This document shows, piece after piece, positions 17,600 to 33,048 of a stretch of DNA of 64,000 bases. The notes beneath the pieces were generated by a model that worked only from the letters and a program-made list of their open reading frames with translations, was not told the origin of the DNA and did no database searches. Location: assembly GCF_000189635.1 (NCBI RefSeq), contig NW_002476368.1, forward strand, positions 496,001 to 560,000. The letters are read 5' to 3'. A program made the translations under genes and the position numbers. Each line of letters begins with the position of its first letter. Positions within the stretch are counted from its first letter, which is position 1. The stretch comes from Tetrahymena thermophila SB210 (Eukaryota > Ciliophora > Oligohymenophorea > Hymenostomatida > Tetrahymenidae).

Positions 17600-19243
17600 A
17601 TGTAAATTTTTGTAAAGACTTTAACTGGAAAAACTATTACTCTTGACTTCGAGGTATCAGATACTATCGAAGATGTTAAAGCTAAGATTCAAGACAAGGA
17701 AGGTATTCCACCTGATCAATAAAGACTGATATTCGCTGGTAAACAACTCGATGATAGCAGAACTCTTTCTGATTACAATATTTAAAAAGAATCAACTCTT
17801 CATTTAGTATTGAGATTAAGAGGTGGTATGTAAATTTTTGTTAAGACCTTGACAGGTAAGACTGTTACTTTAGATTTTGAGGCTTCTGATACTATTGAAA
17901 ACATTAAGGCTAAGATTCAAGACAAAGAAGGTATTCCACCTGATTAATAAAGACTAATATTTGCTGGCAAACAACTTGATGATGGAAGAACTCTATAAGA
18001 CTATAATATACAAAAAGAATCAACTCTTCATTTAGTATTGAGATTAAGAGGTGGTATGCAAATATTTGTTAAGACTTTGACTGGTAAGACTGTTACTTTA
18101 GATCTCGAACCATTTGATACTGTTGAAAATGTTAAGGCTAAGATTTAAGATAAGGAAGGTATTCCACCTGATCAATAAAGACTAATTTTTGCTGGCAAGC
18201 AACTTGATGATGGAAGAACTGTATAAGACTATAATATACAAAAAGAATCAACTCTTCATTTAGTATTGAGATTAAGAGGTGGTATGTAAATTTTTGTTAA
18301 GACCTTGACAGGCAAAACTGTTACTTTAGATTTTGAAGCTTCTGATACTATTGAAAACATTAAGGCTAAGATTCAAGACAAAGAAGGTATTCCACCTGAT
18401 CAATAAAGACTGATATTCGCTGGTAAACAACTCGATGATAGCAGAACTCTTTCTGATTACAATATTTAAAAAGAATCAACTCTTCATTTAGTATTGAGAT
18501 TAAGAGGTGGTATGTAAATATTTGTTAAGACCTTGACAGGTAAAACTGTTACTTTAGATTTTGAAGCTTCTGATACTATTGAAAACATTAAGGCTAAGAT
18601 TCAAGACAAAGAAGGTATTCCACCTGATCAGTAAAGACTAATTTTTGCTGGCAAGCAACTTGATGATGGAAGAACTGTATAAGACTATAATATACAAAAA
18701 GAATCAACTCTCCATTTAGTTTTGAGATTAAGAGGAGGAATGTAAATATTCGTAAAGACCTTGACTGGTAAGACTGTTACTTTAGATCTTGAACCTTGTG
18801 ATACTGTTGAAAATGTTAAGGCAAAGATCCAAGACAAGGAAGGAATTCCACCTGATCAATAAAGACTGATATTCGCTGGTAAACAACTTGATGATAGCAG
18901 AACTATCTCCGACTATAACATTTAAAAGGAGTCAACTCTTCATTTAGTATTGAGATTAAGAGGTGGTTTGTAAATTTTCGTTAAGACCTTGACTGGTAAG
19001 ACAATTACTTTAGATCTTGAAGCTTCTGATACTATTGAAAATGTTAAATCTAAGATTCAAGATAAAGAAGGAATTCCTCCTGATCAATAAAGACTCATTT
19101 TTTCAGGTAAATGCCTTGAAGACTTTAGGACCCTTTCTGATTACAATATCTAAAAAGAGTCAACTCTTCACTTAGTTTTAAGACTAAGAGGTGGTAATAT
19201 AAGAAATAAATATATATAATTCTTTACAAATATATATTAGTGA
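17600..19243 (+). CDS. Divergent polyubiquitin gene 6 (class D, 7 modules, 15-residue cap)
   Basis: Seven modules (17600, 17828, 18056, 18284, 18512, 18740, 18968) plus a 15-residue tail NIRNKYIQFFTNIYQ, 547 aa. Modules 2, 4 and 5 are one type (V17F, V26I, E51D); modules 3 and 6 another (V17L, A19P, S20F or S20C, I23V, E51D). Modules 2, 3 and 5 have S57Q. The last module is the D-terminal type (A28S, A46S, Q49C, G53F) and begins with TTG, so Met1 is replaced by Leu. That does not affect translation inside the precursor but would give a Leu N-terminus after cleavage. The long cap looks like run-on from the usual TATATAA region to the next TGA. Lys48, Lys63, Ile44 and the LRLRGG tail are kept throughout. 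Confidence 0.93.
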
Positions 19244-20928
19244 ATTGATTATAAGTAAAAACATATTGTGTAAACTTATTTTTTTAATTTGAAATATTTT
19301 TTAAATATTTTATGCAATAATTGAAAAATGATATTTCATATTTTACTTTTTAAAAATTAGATTTATAATGTTAATTTTTAATTTATATGTAATTTATGAT
19401 TTATGTTCTCTCTTATCTCTTTGATGGTGTTAATGATATATTTTTCAAAAAACTCAAATATGCTTGTATGGAAATTAAATTTATTCATAAGATTATTTAA
19501 AAATCATAAAATTTGATATTATTTAATTTTATTAAATATAGCTTAACCATCAAAAATATCCCTTCTCTTAACTATCTTAAAGTTTAAAAAAATATATAAC
19601 TTAATGTACTACCTCATAATATAAAATTTAAAACTACTCAATAAAAAATCACTTTATTTATTAAAAAGTAGAAAGCTTTAATTGTTTTAGATTTGAAAAA
19701 AACAAAAAAATATTTCAAATTAGAATTAGAATTCAAAATGATTAGAAAATAAAGTAGATTTCAAAAAATATACTAGTTAGTAATCTAATCATAATATTTA
19801 TCTATTTTTTAAAGAATCATTTCAAAATGTAAATTATATTATTCAATTCTTTGGCAACATACTATATTCCCTTAATAAGCTTTGTTTTCCAACTTATGGA
19901 TCAAAAATATTGCTTTACTACTTTTTTTTTGCTACCTTGTTTCTCGTATCTTCGAGTCTCATTCATCTAAAAAAGTAAGAGATAAAAAGTGTCTAATGTT
20001 TATTTTTATAATCATTAGAAAAATTAATAATAAAAAAACCAACCACTCATATTGAAAGAATAATCTAAAATTAATTTTGTTAACTAATTTGATTGAATGA
20101 ATATTCTTTTGTTCAAGCTAAAACAGATTTTAAAGCTCATCTTTCTTAAAGTTATTAGAAAAATACTTTGTAAAAATTAATGATTAATTTAAGAAATTGA
20201 AATGAATTTACAAAAAAAAAAATATTTTTTTTACTTTTAAAACTTAATTATTTATTCCAACCTCCTAAATTTTAAAGAGTTTTTTAAGAAAAAATTTTTA
20301 ATAGGAACCTCTTTTGTTTTTGGGTTGCAAGATTAGAGGGAATATTATATATTTTATTAATGTAAAAGCTAACATTCATATGTTTAAATTTACTTTATCA
20401 ATAAATAATTATTTTGCAAAAATAAATAATATTTACTTTCTCAAAAATAATTTTTTATTTTACAACTTTGATCTTTTAAACATAATCTTTTAAAAACAAT
20501 GAAATATTAAATAGATATAAAGTTATTTGACTTAAAAAATTAATAAAATATTTTAGTTGAATGTATTCAATTTAATTCTGGATAGTTTTATATTTGGAAT
20601 TTAAAGTTGCTTCATATAGTTTATTTACCTAATTAGTTAATAAGAAAACAAAATAACAAAGTAGACACTTTAATAAAATATAACAATCTTCTATTTTTTG
20701 CTTATAATATCCAAAAAAATAGATTCATCTAAAATTAATATATGTAGTAGATAACTTTAATTACCTCTCTTTTGTTGCAATCAGATTCTATCAACATATA
20801 TTCTTCTCTTCTTTAAGAATTATTAAATTTAGTTTTTTGTAATTCATTATAACTCAAAAAAATTAAAAAAACTAAAAATTCGAGAGAAAAGAAATCAAAC
20901 AAATTAATATTAATAAAGAAACCTAATT
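19244..20928. other. Longest spacer of the array (genes 6 to 7)
   Basis: About 1.7 kb, some 500 nt longer than the other D-to-A spacers. Parts match the spacer after gene 9, for example the CCTCCTAAATTT blocks near 20,263 and 25,671. A minus-strand frame of 39 codons starting near 19,965 was noticed but not accepted. The upstream element of gene 7 lies at the end. Confidence 0.55.
20778..20804 (+). promoter_or_regulatory. Shared ubiquitin-gene upstream element, copy 7
   Basis: CAATCAGATTCTATCAACAT and ATATTCT, preceded by GTAGTAGATA at about 20744 and TTACCTCTC, ending 124 nt before the ATG at 20929. Almost identical to copy 10. Confidence 0.6.
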
Positions 20929-21615
<687 letters not shown>

Positions 21616-22562
21616 TTAAATTTTTCAAAATAATATTAAAATAAATTTGATAATAATGATGATTATATATTTTTCTGTTAGTGAATGAAATATAACTTAT
21701 AGATATTTTTTAGATAATAATTAATTTTAATTTAAAATATTTTTGATATTTTTTTAAATCATGAAGAATTTTTTTGATAAAATTAAATTAAAAAATATTT
21801 GAAAGGTTCATAAAAAATAAAAAATCCCAAAAAAATAAAATAAAAATTTAAATGATATGAGTGATAAAAACATAATGATAGAGTTCTTAAATATTTTGTA
21901 TGAATGAATAATAATATTATATAATTTATTGTTATATACAGTAAATTTAATTATAAGTCTGATTGATAATTATATTGATTAATCATTTAAATTGTATTAA
22001 AAAAGAAGATATTAATTTTAAATATGAATATTTCTTTGTAATACTTAACTAACGATTGGTATAATATTAAAAAATATACATATAATACCTTTAATGTTTA
22101 AAATACTTTTTATATTATTCTTTAATAAGATTGTTATTAAAATCATCAATATTAATTTTCAATAAAAATAATAATAAATTTTAATATTTATTTAAAATAT
22201 TTAATCTATTTTTTTATTTTGAAAACTTGAGATAAAATAATTTAGATTTTCCTCTTTATGAATTTAATAAATTGACTGTTTATCAAATATAAATTTTATC
22301 TATTTTTTTTAAGTTTTCTATCTCAAATTATCTAATAAATAGTAAAATTCTTTCAAGTTAGATTAAGATAATATATGTAATAGATAATTTTGATTATCTC
22401 ACACTTACCACAATCAGATTATATCAATACATATTCTGTTTAACTTTAAAAACTTTTTTAATTTCACAAGATTAATATAAATAATTGTAAATAAAATAAA
22501 TAAAAAGAGTTAAAATAAACAAATAAATCAATTAAAAACTAATTATTAAAAAAAACTTAATT
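21616..22562. other. Spacer between polyubiquitin genes 7 and 8
   Basis: AT-rich and alignable by eye with the spacer between genes 4 and 5. No gene. Confidence 0.6.
22411..22437 (+). promoter_or_regulatory. Shared ubiquitin-gene upstream element, copy 8
   Basis: CAATCAGATTATATCAATAC and ATATTCT, ending 125 nt before the ATG at 22563; identical to copy 5 over this block. Confidence 0.6.
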
Positions 22563-23249
<687 letters not shown>

Positions 23250-24245
23250 TTTAATATATTAAATAAATATTATAAATTTATAAGTATAAAAATATATGCA
23301 TTTACATTAGTAAATTAAAAGATTAAAGTTATTAAAATTAATTAATTTATAGTATCTTTTGTTTTATATTATTCATAAAAAAATTATTATTTATTCATAA
23401 TTTGCCTAAAAGTGCTTACAATTTTAAGGTACTTTGAAAAAATTCAGCATTAGTCTTTTTTTATTTCAAAAAGAACAAAATGTATTTAAATCTGATTAGT
23501 TATGATTTAAACTTTATTAAATTATTTTCAACCCAATTTTATTGAAAGTGTAAAAATCAATAGAAGGCGTTTTTTATTTAAAAAAATCAAATTTGATAAG
23601 TCATCTATTTATTTCCATAATCATAAACAATCTCTATTATATATTTTTTTACTGAAAATAAATCTGTTTTTTCGAAAACTTAAAAAATAATGAATTTAAA
23701 ATATCTTTGCATATCTAATATATTATTTAAACTTTTTACAAGGCATTTATGTTAAAACTTTAAGTATTATTGTATAAATGTATTTTTTATTTTTAAGAAA
23801 TGCTTTTAAAGAATTTATTTGTAATTTTTATTAAATTAAAAATGTTTTGTTAAAATTTCTAGGATTATTTAAGTAAAAAAATTATTTAGATTATTTTTTT
23901 TTAAAAATTGAATCCCTTATTATGTGAGAACTTAAAAGTTAGAAGACAATTTAACATTGATTTTGGTTATTCTATTTTTGTTAAACCTTTTATTTTCTGA
24001 TTATATTTTGTTTTTCAATACTTATTTATTAGTAAAAAATAACATTTGAAGTAGATAGATTTTATTAATCTTTGTTATCTACAATCAGATTATATCAATA
24101 TATATTCTTGTCTTCTTTTAAATTTTGATTAATTTTTAAAGAATATTAATATTAATTAACTAAAAAAACCAAAATAAAATAAAATAAAATAAAACAAATA
24201 AACAGCTAATTAAACAGTAGAAGAATAATTTTCTTTAAAAAATAA
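23250..24245. other. Spacer between polyubiquitin genes 8 and 9
   Basis: AT-rich; similar to the spacer between genes 5 and 6 but without its TTGAGC repeats. It ends in an (AAAAT)n-rich leader at about 24171-24195. Confidence 0.6.
24082..24108 (+). promoter_or_regulatory. Shared ubiquitin-gene upstream element, copy 9
   Basis: CAATCAGATTATATCAATAT and ATATTCT, ending 137 nt before the ATG at 24246. Confidence 0.6.
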
Positions 24246-25400
<1,155 letters not shown>

Positions 25401-26354
25401 AATAAATATGGATAATTGTTTACAAATATGTGTTTGTGAATTGATTATAAGTAAAAAGCATATATTTTGTATAAAATTATTTTTTTTAATCTGAAATATT
25501 TTGTAAATATTTTATTAAATAATTGAAAAATGATATTTCATATTTAGAAACTATACTTTTAAAAACTTAGATTTATAATGTTAATTCTTAAAGTTATTTA
25601 AAAAATATATTGCAAAATATAATTTTTCATTTAAGAAATTGCATCTAAAATAATTTAATTATTTACTCCTACCTCCTAAATTTCAAAAACTTTTTATAAC
25701 TAAAAAATTTTACTAGGTACCTCTTAAATTTTTAGAAATTTCAAAATTAGAGGAAATATGATATATTTGATTAATTTAAAAGCTAGGTTTCATTATTCTA
25801 AATTTATTTGTTCAATAAATAAATATTTTTTAAAAATAACATTTATTTTCTCAAAAATAATCTTTTTATTAAAGTTTAGAGCGTTTTTAAATATAATAAT
25901 TCAAAAACAATTAAATATTAAATAATTTTATTTAAAAATATTAATAAAATATTTTAGTTTAATTTAGTCAATTTAATTCTGCACATTTTTATATTTGGAG
26001 ATTAAAGACACTTCATATCGTTTATTCGCTAAATTTGTTAATAACTAAACAAACAAAATAAAAAACTAGACAATTAAATAAAATATAACTATCAGTTATT
26101 TTTATAAATCTTCTATTTCTTATTTGCTTATTATATCAGAAAAATTCGTAACATCTATAAATAATATATGTAGTAGAAAGCTTTTATTACGTCTCTTTTG
26201 TTGCAATCAGATTCTATCAACATATATTCTTCTCTTCTTTAAAAATTATTTAATTTAGTTTTTTGTAATTCATTATAACTCAAAAAAATTAAAAAAACTA
26301 AAAATTCGAGAGAAAAGAAATCAAACAAATTAATATTAATAAAGAAACCTAATT
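25401..26354. other. Spacer between polyubiquitin genes 9 and 10
   Basis: AT-rich; matches the end of the gene 6-7 spacer, and the last 150 nt before the ATG are almost the same as before gene 7. No gene. Confidence 0.6.
26204..26230 (+). promoter_or_regulatory. Shared ubiquitin-gene upstream element, copy 10
   Basis: CAATCAGATTCTATCAACAT and ATATTCT, preceded by GTAGTAGAAAG at about 26170, ending 124 nt before the ATG at 26355. Confidence 0.6.
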
Positions 26355-27269
<915 letters not shown>

Positions 27270-28244
27270 ATAAATCAGAAAGCATATAAAAAAAATTTAT
27301 AATTGCTCATAAAATATAAATCTATTTTAATTAATTGTACAAATATATTTTATTTGAGTATTTGTTAATTAGACATTTTACTTCATCATAAAATTATCTT
27401 AATTATTTTTACATTTTAAGTAATGAACAACTTTATAAAAATTGAAATTTTTAACACTTTTTATTGAATACTTTGATTTATATTATTACACATTTATTCA
27501 TAAATTCTTTTAAATTAACTGCTTAAATAAAATGTGTATGATAAATATAAATTTTTTGGTTTAAAATGTTATTATTATTTACAAAGAAATAAATACATTT
27601 AAGAATTTTATTTTTACTATTACTCTTTTCATCGATTTGATAATAAAATTATCAAACTGTCTTTTCATTTGAAGATTCAGGGTCAGCAAAATTAGTTTGT
27701 AGAGATTAAAATAAATAATTTATTTATGAATCTTTTTAACCATCAACTTTAATAAATAAACACAAAATCAATTTTTTTTATTTTTGAAATGTCTTATATA
27801 TTTTTTTTAGAAATAAATTAGAATAAACAAATTAATCGGTCATATAACTTAGATTTATTTTTTTTTAAATAGCTTAATTCAATTTTTAACTTTTTTTGTT
27901 AAATAATGTTTAAAATATCAAATAAGTGAAGGCTAAGTAACTTTTTTTAATAAAAAGAAAGAAGAAAAAATATTTTCAAAGTTTTTATTAAAATATTTAA
28001 TATTTAAGGTTGTTTATTTTGATAAATTGAAATAAATATGAATAATTAAATTATAAAATACACAAATGTAATAAAGTAGTTTGGAATAAATCATATACTT
28101 ATAGTTAGTTATGATAAATTTAAATAGTTATTATAAGGATTTAATTATAGATAATAATTGATAAATTAATTATTGTTAATAAGAAGTAAGAATAAATAAG
28201 AATTTTCAAAATTAATTCTTATGTTAATTTGTTTATTGATCTTT
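27270..28244. other. Right flank of the ubiquitin array
   Basis: About 1 kb between convergent genes (ubiquitin gene 10 on plus, membrane protein on minus). It is pure AT-rich spacer; it would hold both 3' ends. No gene seen. Confidence 0.55.
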
Positions 28245-29780
28245 TCATTCATATAAGTCGTATAATATGATTTTTGGTTGGAAAATCATTTAGTCTTTTA
28301 TATGCTTGTAGTAAGCGTTTATGGAGAATATATTAGATCTTAAATGCTTAATAGGAGATACATTAAATAAATCAATGTTTTATTTTAGAATCTTTTATGT
28401 ATATAAAGCTTGAACAAAACCATTGGTATATCTTTCGAGCATAATTTTGCTGAAAATATATGTGCTATTTTAAATTCTATATGATATTTCACTCTAAATA
28501 GATGGAATTATATTAGATTGCTCAGAGAGAAGTCTCATCATGAAGCACTTACAAAAAATTTTAATTGAACCATCATCATAAACTTCAATTTTTTTATTCT
28601 GTTAGTTTCCTATTTCTTGCAGGAGCTTAAATGAGAAAAAGCAGGTTTCTGAACAAAAGTGATCTATTTCTACTACTTTATGGTGAGGGAAGTATTAAAT
28701 TTATCCATTTACATGGGAATAAATCTGAATGTATAGGACTTCTAGGTGTTTATTTTTTTGTTGGAGATATTTTATAGCCCTCTGCATATCAACTACATTT
28801 CTAATTAATAAGATTTTTACGCAAAATATTTGTTTGAGAACAGGCTTAAAGTAGTAAATCAGATATATAGCACTCATAATAGCGGATAGGAAGATATTAG
28901 TCAAACAAATTATATTTCTACTTGACTAATTAGGTTTTGTTAATGTATCAACATAGAAATCAAAGCTGAAAATGAGGAGAAGAGAGATTCTGACTAATTA
29001 ATTGAGATAACTTACTACAGTCGTGCATTAGATGAGAGCAGTATTTCTATTAGCAACAACTTTAGTATGATTAAAGTAAGAATTAAGGAGTGTATTACCT
29101 AAAAATTGGGAGAATATATTTTCGAACATTAAACCTTTCAATTCTTAAGGAGGTGTCACTATCCAAAAGATAGCAATATTAATAAGGAAAAAAGATAAGT
29201 AATAAAATCCTAAGTTGACTCCAAATAGATCTTAAAATTAGAGAAGAGAAGCTAAAGTGAGATAGTATGAACTTATAGTTATCAAATATTCAAAGAAGCA
29301 ATTAAGTTTTTTAGGGAAGGAAGTAGAAATAAGAGTCAAAATGAGGATAGCAAGCACTAAAAAGAGAACATAATTGACATAAGCTAGTATTTAAACGTAC
29401 AAAGTGACTTCAGGTCTTAATAAAAATCCGCATCCAAAAAATATGATCAACTCTGAAATAATTAAAGGAAATATTCTACCAAATAGCTTTGTCAAAAGAG
29501 CTCCTTCAAGAGTGAAGGGAACTTTTTTAGAATACATGATAAAAATAAATCCTAATTGAAGTATATCGCTTATCCAAAATACAAATCCATACATTCCTTT
29601 TCCTATTACACCAAAGATAAATGTGACTATTTTATCAATACTGAACAAACTCCAAAAGACAATAAAATAAGCCATTTCGCCATTCAAAAAAAGAGCTATA
29701 CTTAAAAGAATGTTGGCTATATTTATCATATAAAATATGAAAGAAAGCCAAATTAATATTTTTTTGTCTGTTTATTTCAT
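28245..29780 (-). CDS. Multi-pass membrane protein, copy 1 (511 aa)
   Basis: An uninterrupted frame from ATG 29780 to TGA 28245-28247, confirmed in phase (511 codons). Roughly eight or nine hydrophobic segments lie in the first 320 residues, including FPLIISELIIFFGCGFLL (near 105-125) and ILAYVNYVLFLVLAILILTL. A soluble C-terminal 190 residues follow, with a charged helix (MQRAIKYLQQKNKHLEVLYI) and a few cysteines (FCSETCFFSF). The first ATG is preferred over the methionine 17 codons later because it restores an N-terminal hydrophobic segment matching copy 2. I do not recognise the family; the architecture suggests a ciliate-specific membrane protein. Its neighbour at 30982-32514 is a clear paralogue. 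No transport or receptor motif could be named. Confidence 0.8.
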
Positions 29781-30981
29781 GTTTCTCTTTTTGTTGATTC
29801 TTTTGAGCTATTTTATATTAGTTTGTTAGATTGTTTTTTTTATTTTTTTACCTTAATTTGATTAGTTAACTTTAAAGAGAATAACAAGTTATCAAACAAT
29901 TACAAAAAAACTGGATTTAATCTTATTGCTTTTAAGTATTCCTACCTCTCTTTATTACTTTTATCAGATTTTGTTATTTTTTTTGAAAGGGCTTCTCCCA
30001 TACACTGTAAAAAAATTTACTACAAAACTAAAAACTAGAAAGAAAACATCATTTACTTTATTTTTAAATTTTAGTTGATTTATCAATTTTGTTAGTTTTT
30101 GATTCATAGTCGAAATCACATTGAGTAAAGCTTTCTACTCCATTCTTAACAAGCGTTATACATAATTATATATTTAAATTACACAGCTTCATTACAAGCT
30201 ATTTACTGTTAAAAATAAAATTATTCTATTTTCATTTAATGATTGAGAAAAGCTTTTACCATTATTCGCTTAAATATTCAAAGCAAAATGCTACTAAAAA
30301 TTTAAGTTATTTCAAATATTTTTGATTTAAAGAGTTATCTTTTTCTTACATAATTTGATTTAGAGTTTTTTCTAAATGTAAGATAGGTTAGAGTATTGTT
30401 AAAATCATTATCTGTTTCGTTTTTGGTGTTTGAACTACTCATTTAAATTTGGGAGATATTGCAAATTATAACACTATATGGTGTTTTTTTTAAGGATATT
30501 TTTGATTCTAAAAGTCTACAGATTTATAAGTTGGTATATTACAATCAATCATAATTATATGAATTGCTTTTAATAATCTGAAACCTGTTTAAATCTATCA
30601 ATAAAATCTATTGATAATATTTTCAAAATTTTATTTACTTTTACCCGTAAAGTAGTGGAGAAAATTTAAATATTTATTTGCTTGAGATATTACAATATAA
30701 AGGAAAATGTCCAATATTTGTGAATAAATTCAAAATGATTTCAAAAACAAAAAATATGAAAAAGGAGTTTGTTTAATATTACAAAAACATTCAACAAATA
30801 CGTCACATAAAGTCTTACTATTGATAAAATTATAACTAAAATTTGTCTAATTGATTCTACTCTATATAATTAATTTATTTTACTTACAATTCTATAATTA
30901 ATAAGTCTGTTTATTTTTTATTGAGTGTTGATAAATATAAATTGTGAGTCGTTTAATTGGTTAAAACTGTTGATATTTATT
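29781..30981. other. Spacer between the two membrane-protein copies
   Basis: AT-rich; should carry the promoter of copy 1. A stretch at about 29,945-29,976 (CTACCTCTCT, then TATCAGATTTTGTTA) loosely resembles the ubiquitin upstream element, but no ubiquitin gene follows. Confidence 0.45.
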
Positions 30982-32514
30982 TCACTCGTTTAAATCATAT
31001 AAAACCTTTGTAGGTAAAAATGGCATAAAGTGCTTTAAATTCTTTTCAAAAACTAAAATTGATAAGATTCTTGATTTAATGAATAGTGTGTTCTATTTTA
31101 ATTCTTCCTTAAATAGCTTTTCTATCGTTATAGTTAATTAATCGTATAAGAAACCATTAAAATATCTATAATATAGAACTAAATCAGGATTTATTTTCCT
31201 TTATCTTATGCAAGAAACTATGCAATTTGTAATACTAAAATGAACTGTTTAAATTGTGCTTATAACTTTCTCACAAAGGCAACTACAAAAATATTCAGAT
31301 ATGTTTGTTTTCACTATAGTTGATGTATTCAGCCAATACGCCAATTCGATTTGTAAATCAAAAATATATCTGCATTATTCAGAGCAAAAATCTGGTTCTA
31401 ACAACCTTTCTTGTAAACATTTGATTTTAAACTATCCTTTTTGTCTAGTAATGTCTATGTAAAGAACTATGATTTGCTAATTTCTTTTTTAAAGCATTTT
31501 TACTAGTGATTGAATATCTTTGATCCTTTTAAGTATAAATATCTTCACTTTGAAAATGAAGCAATATAATTGGGGCAAAAAATAAATTAAATAAAGAATT
31601 GATAAAGCGGTAGCTATTATAAAATTTACAAATTTTATCTTATCTCCCACTCGCTTGTTATGATTTTTATTTGAATAATTATTTTCAATAGGTATCCCAA
31701 ACGAAAGAAGTAATATCAACCTAATAAATGCATTAAAATATTGTATAATCATAGACGATTTATGAAGAGGAGCCTATGATACTTGTGACTTTATTTCTTC
31801 ATGGCCATAAATGTTGTAAAAAGTGCATACAACAAATTAGTCAATTACATAGTAAATTGCATTAATAACCAATTCGAAAGGTGGAGAATAAAAGAGGAAA
31901 AATAGTAAATTTACAATTAATACGGTTAAATAGCAGCAGCCTATATTATTTCCCTGCTTATCATTAAACTAAATGAGGCTAGAAATTGATATATAGTAAG
32001 ACGTAATACTTAAAATATAATTCAATAATTAAGGCAATATTTACTTCCAATTTTTTCTATTAATTAGAATTCTATTGTTTTAAGTAGTTAAGATCACAAC
32101 AAAAAATAGGCTTAAGAGAAATATTAGATAAGCAATTATTTAATTATATTCATGTACATCCACCTTAACTAAATACCCACAACCAAAAAAAATTATTAGT
32201 TATGACAAAAGAAGAGGGAATATTCTCACATAAAGGCATAATATTCTAGCATACTAAACACTGAAAGGAAGATCTTTAAAAAAGATCAAATATAGAAATC
32301 CTAATTAAAATGTATCAAAAAGTAAGAAAAGTAGATGGCGTCGGTTGATTACAACTAATGTAATAAACTTATCAATCCCAAATAAAACGCAAAATACAAT
32401 AAAATAGGGATAGTATTTTGCCTTAAACATTATGACAATTAAATATACATTTAAAAGACTATATAAGTAGTAAAAAAAAGCCTAAATTATTAATCCTATT
32501 GTCTTTTTGCCCAT
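30982..32514 (-). CDS. Multi-pass membrane protein, copy 2 (510 aa)
   Basis: An open frame of 510 codons from ATG 32514 to TGA 30982-30984. It aligns by eye with copy 1 over its whole length: FGIDKFIT against FSIDKIVT, FDTFQLGFLYLIF against SDILQLGFIFIMY, LLSQLIIFFGCGYLV against IISELIIFFGCGFLL, FCSEQC against FCSETC, and the ends VLYDLNE and ILYDLYE. About eight hydrophobic segments are followed by a soluble tail with several cysteines (FCSCLC near residue 413). The equal length and matched ends argue that both copies are functional genes produced by tandem duplication. Function unknown. Confidence 0.8.
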
Positions 32515-33048
32515 TCTTAAGAGAGTTAATTTCTATTCTTATATAAGTGATTTAATATCAGTTTACCTCTAAAATGTGACTACTAATAAGAAGAATTTTA
32601 TTTTAGCTATTATTTTTCTAAATCTAATTTTATTCAATATATAAAAACGGTAATGTAAATAAGTGCAATTTTTTATCTATCTCTATTTGAATAACTTATA
32701 ACAGAGGATTTTTTAGATCATTTATGTGTGTTTGCATATATGATTATATGCATATTAAATTTGAAAAAATACAAAGATTTAAATAATTTTTCTTTTTTTA
32801 ATAAAAACTAATTATATTTAGAAATAGCTCATCAAAATAAAATAAACTTTAACATTTTTATTAACTTTAAAATATTGTTTTAAATTTAAATATTTTTAAG
32901 AAGAGTTTATTTATAATAATTAATATATATTTTTTAAATATTTACTTTTGTGATTAGTTTTTTAAAAATTTGGTTTGTATTTTTTTAATTTGCGAATCTT
33001 AAAAAATTATAAAATATTAAAGTATCAGTAAGTAAGTAAGTAGATATA
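32515..33048. other. Divergent promoter region
   Basis: A 0.5-kb AT-rich gap between the start of membrane-protein copy 2 (minus) and the leucine-rich gene (plus). It contains an (AGTA)n run ending 5 nt before the ATG. Confidence 0.5.
33028..33043 (+). repeat. AGTA microsatellite next to a start codon
   Basis: GTAAGTAAGTAAGTAG, about four units, lies immediately upstream of the ATG at 33049. It also offers GTAAGT-like splice donors, so the leader might be spliced; this is not supported further. Confidence 0.6.

Noticed and set aside
19845-19965. Minus-strand frame of 39 codons beginning MRLEDTRNKVAKKK in the spacer between genes 6 and 7
   Set aside because: It looks somewhat protein-like but is short, is bounded by AT-rich DNA and has no counterpart in the matching spacers after genes 3 and 9. 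No family recognised.
29945-29976. Possible eleventh copy of the ubiquitin upstream element
   Set aside because: Only fragments (CTACCTCTCT, TATCAGATTTTG) match, the ATATTCT end is missing and no ubiquitin sequence follows.
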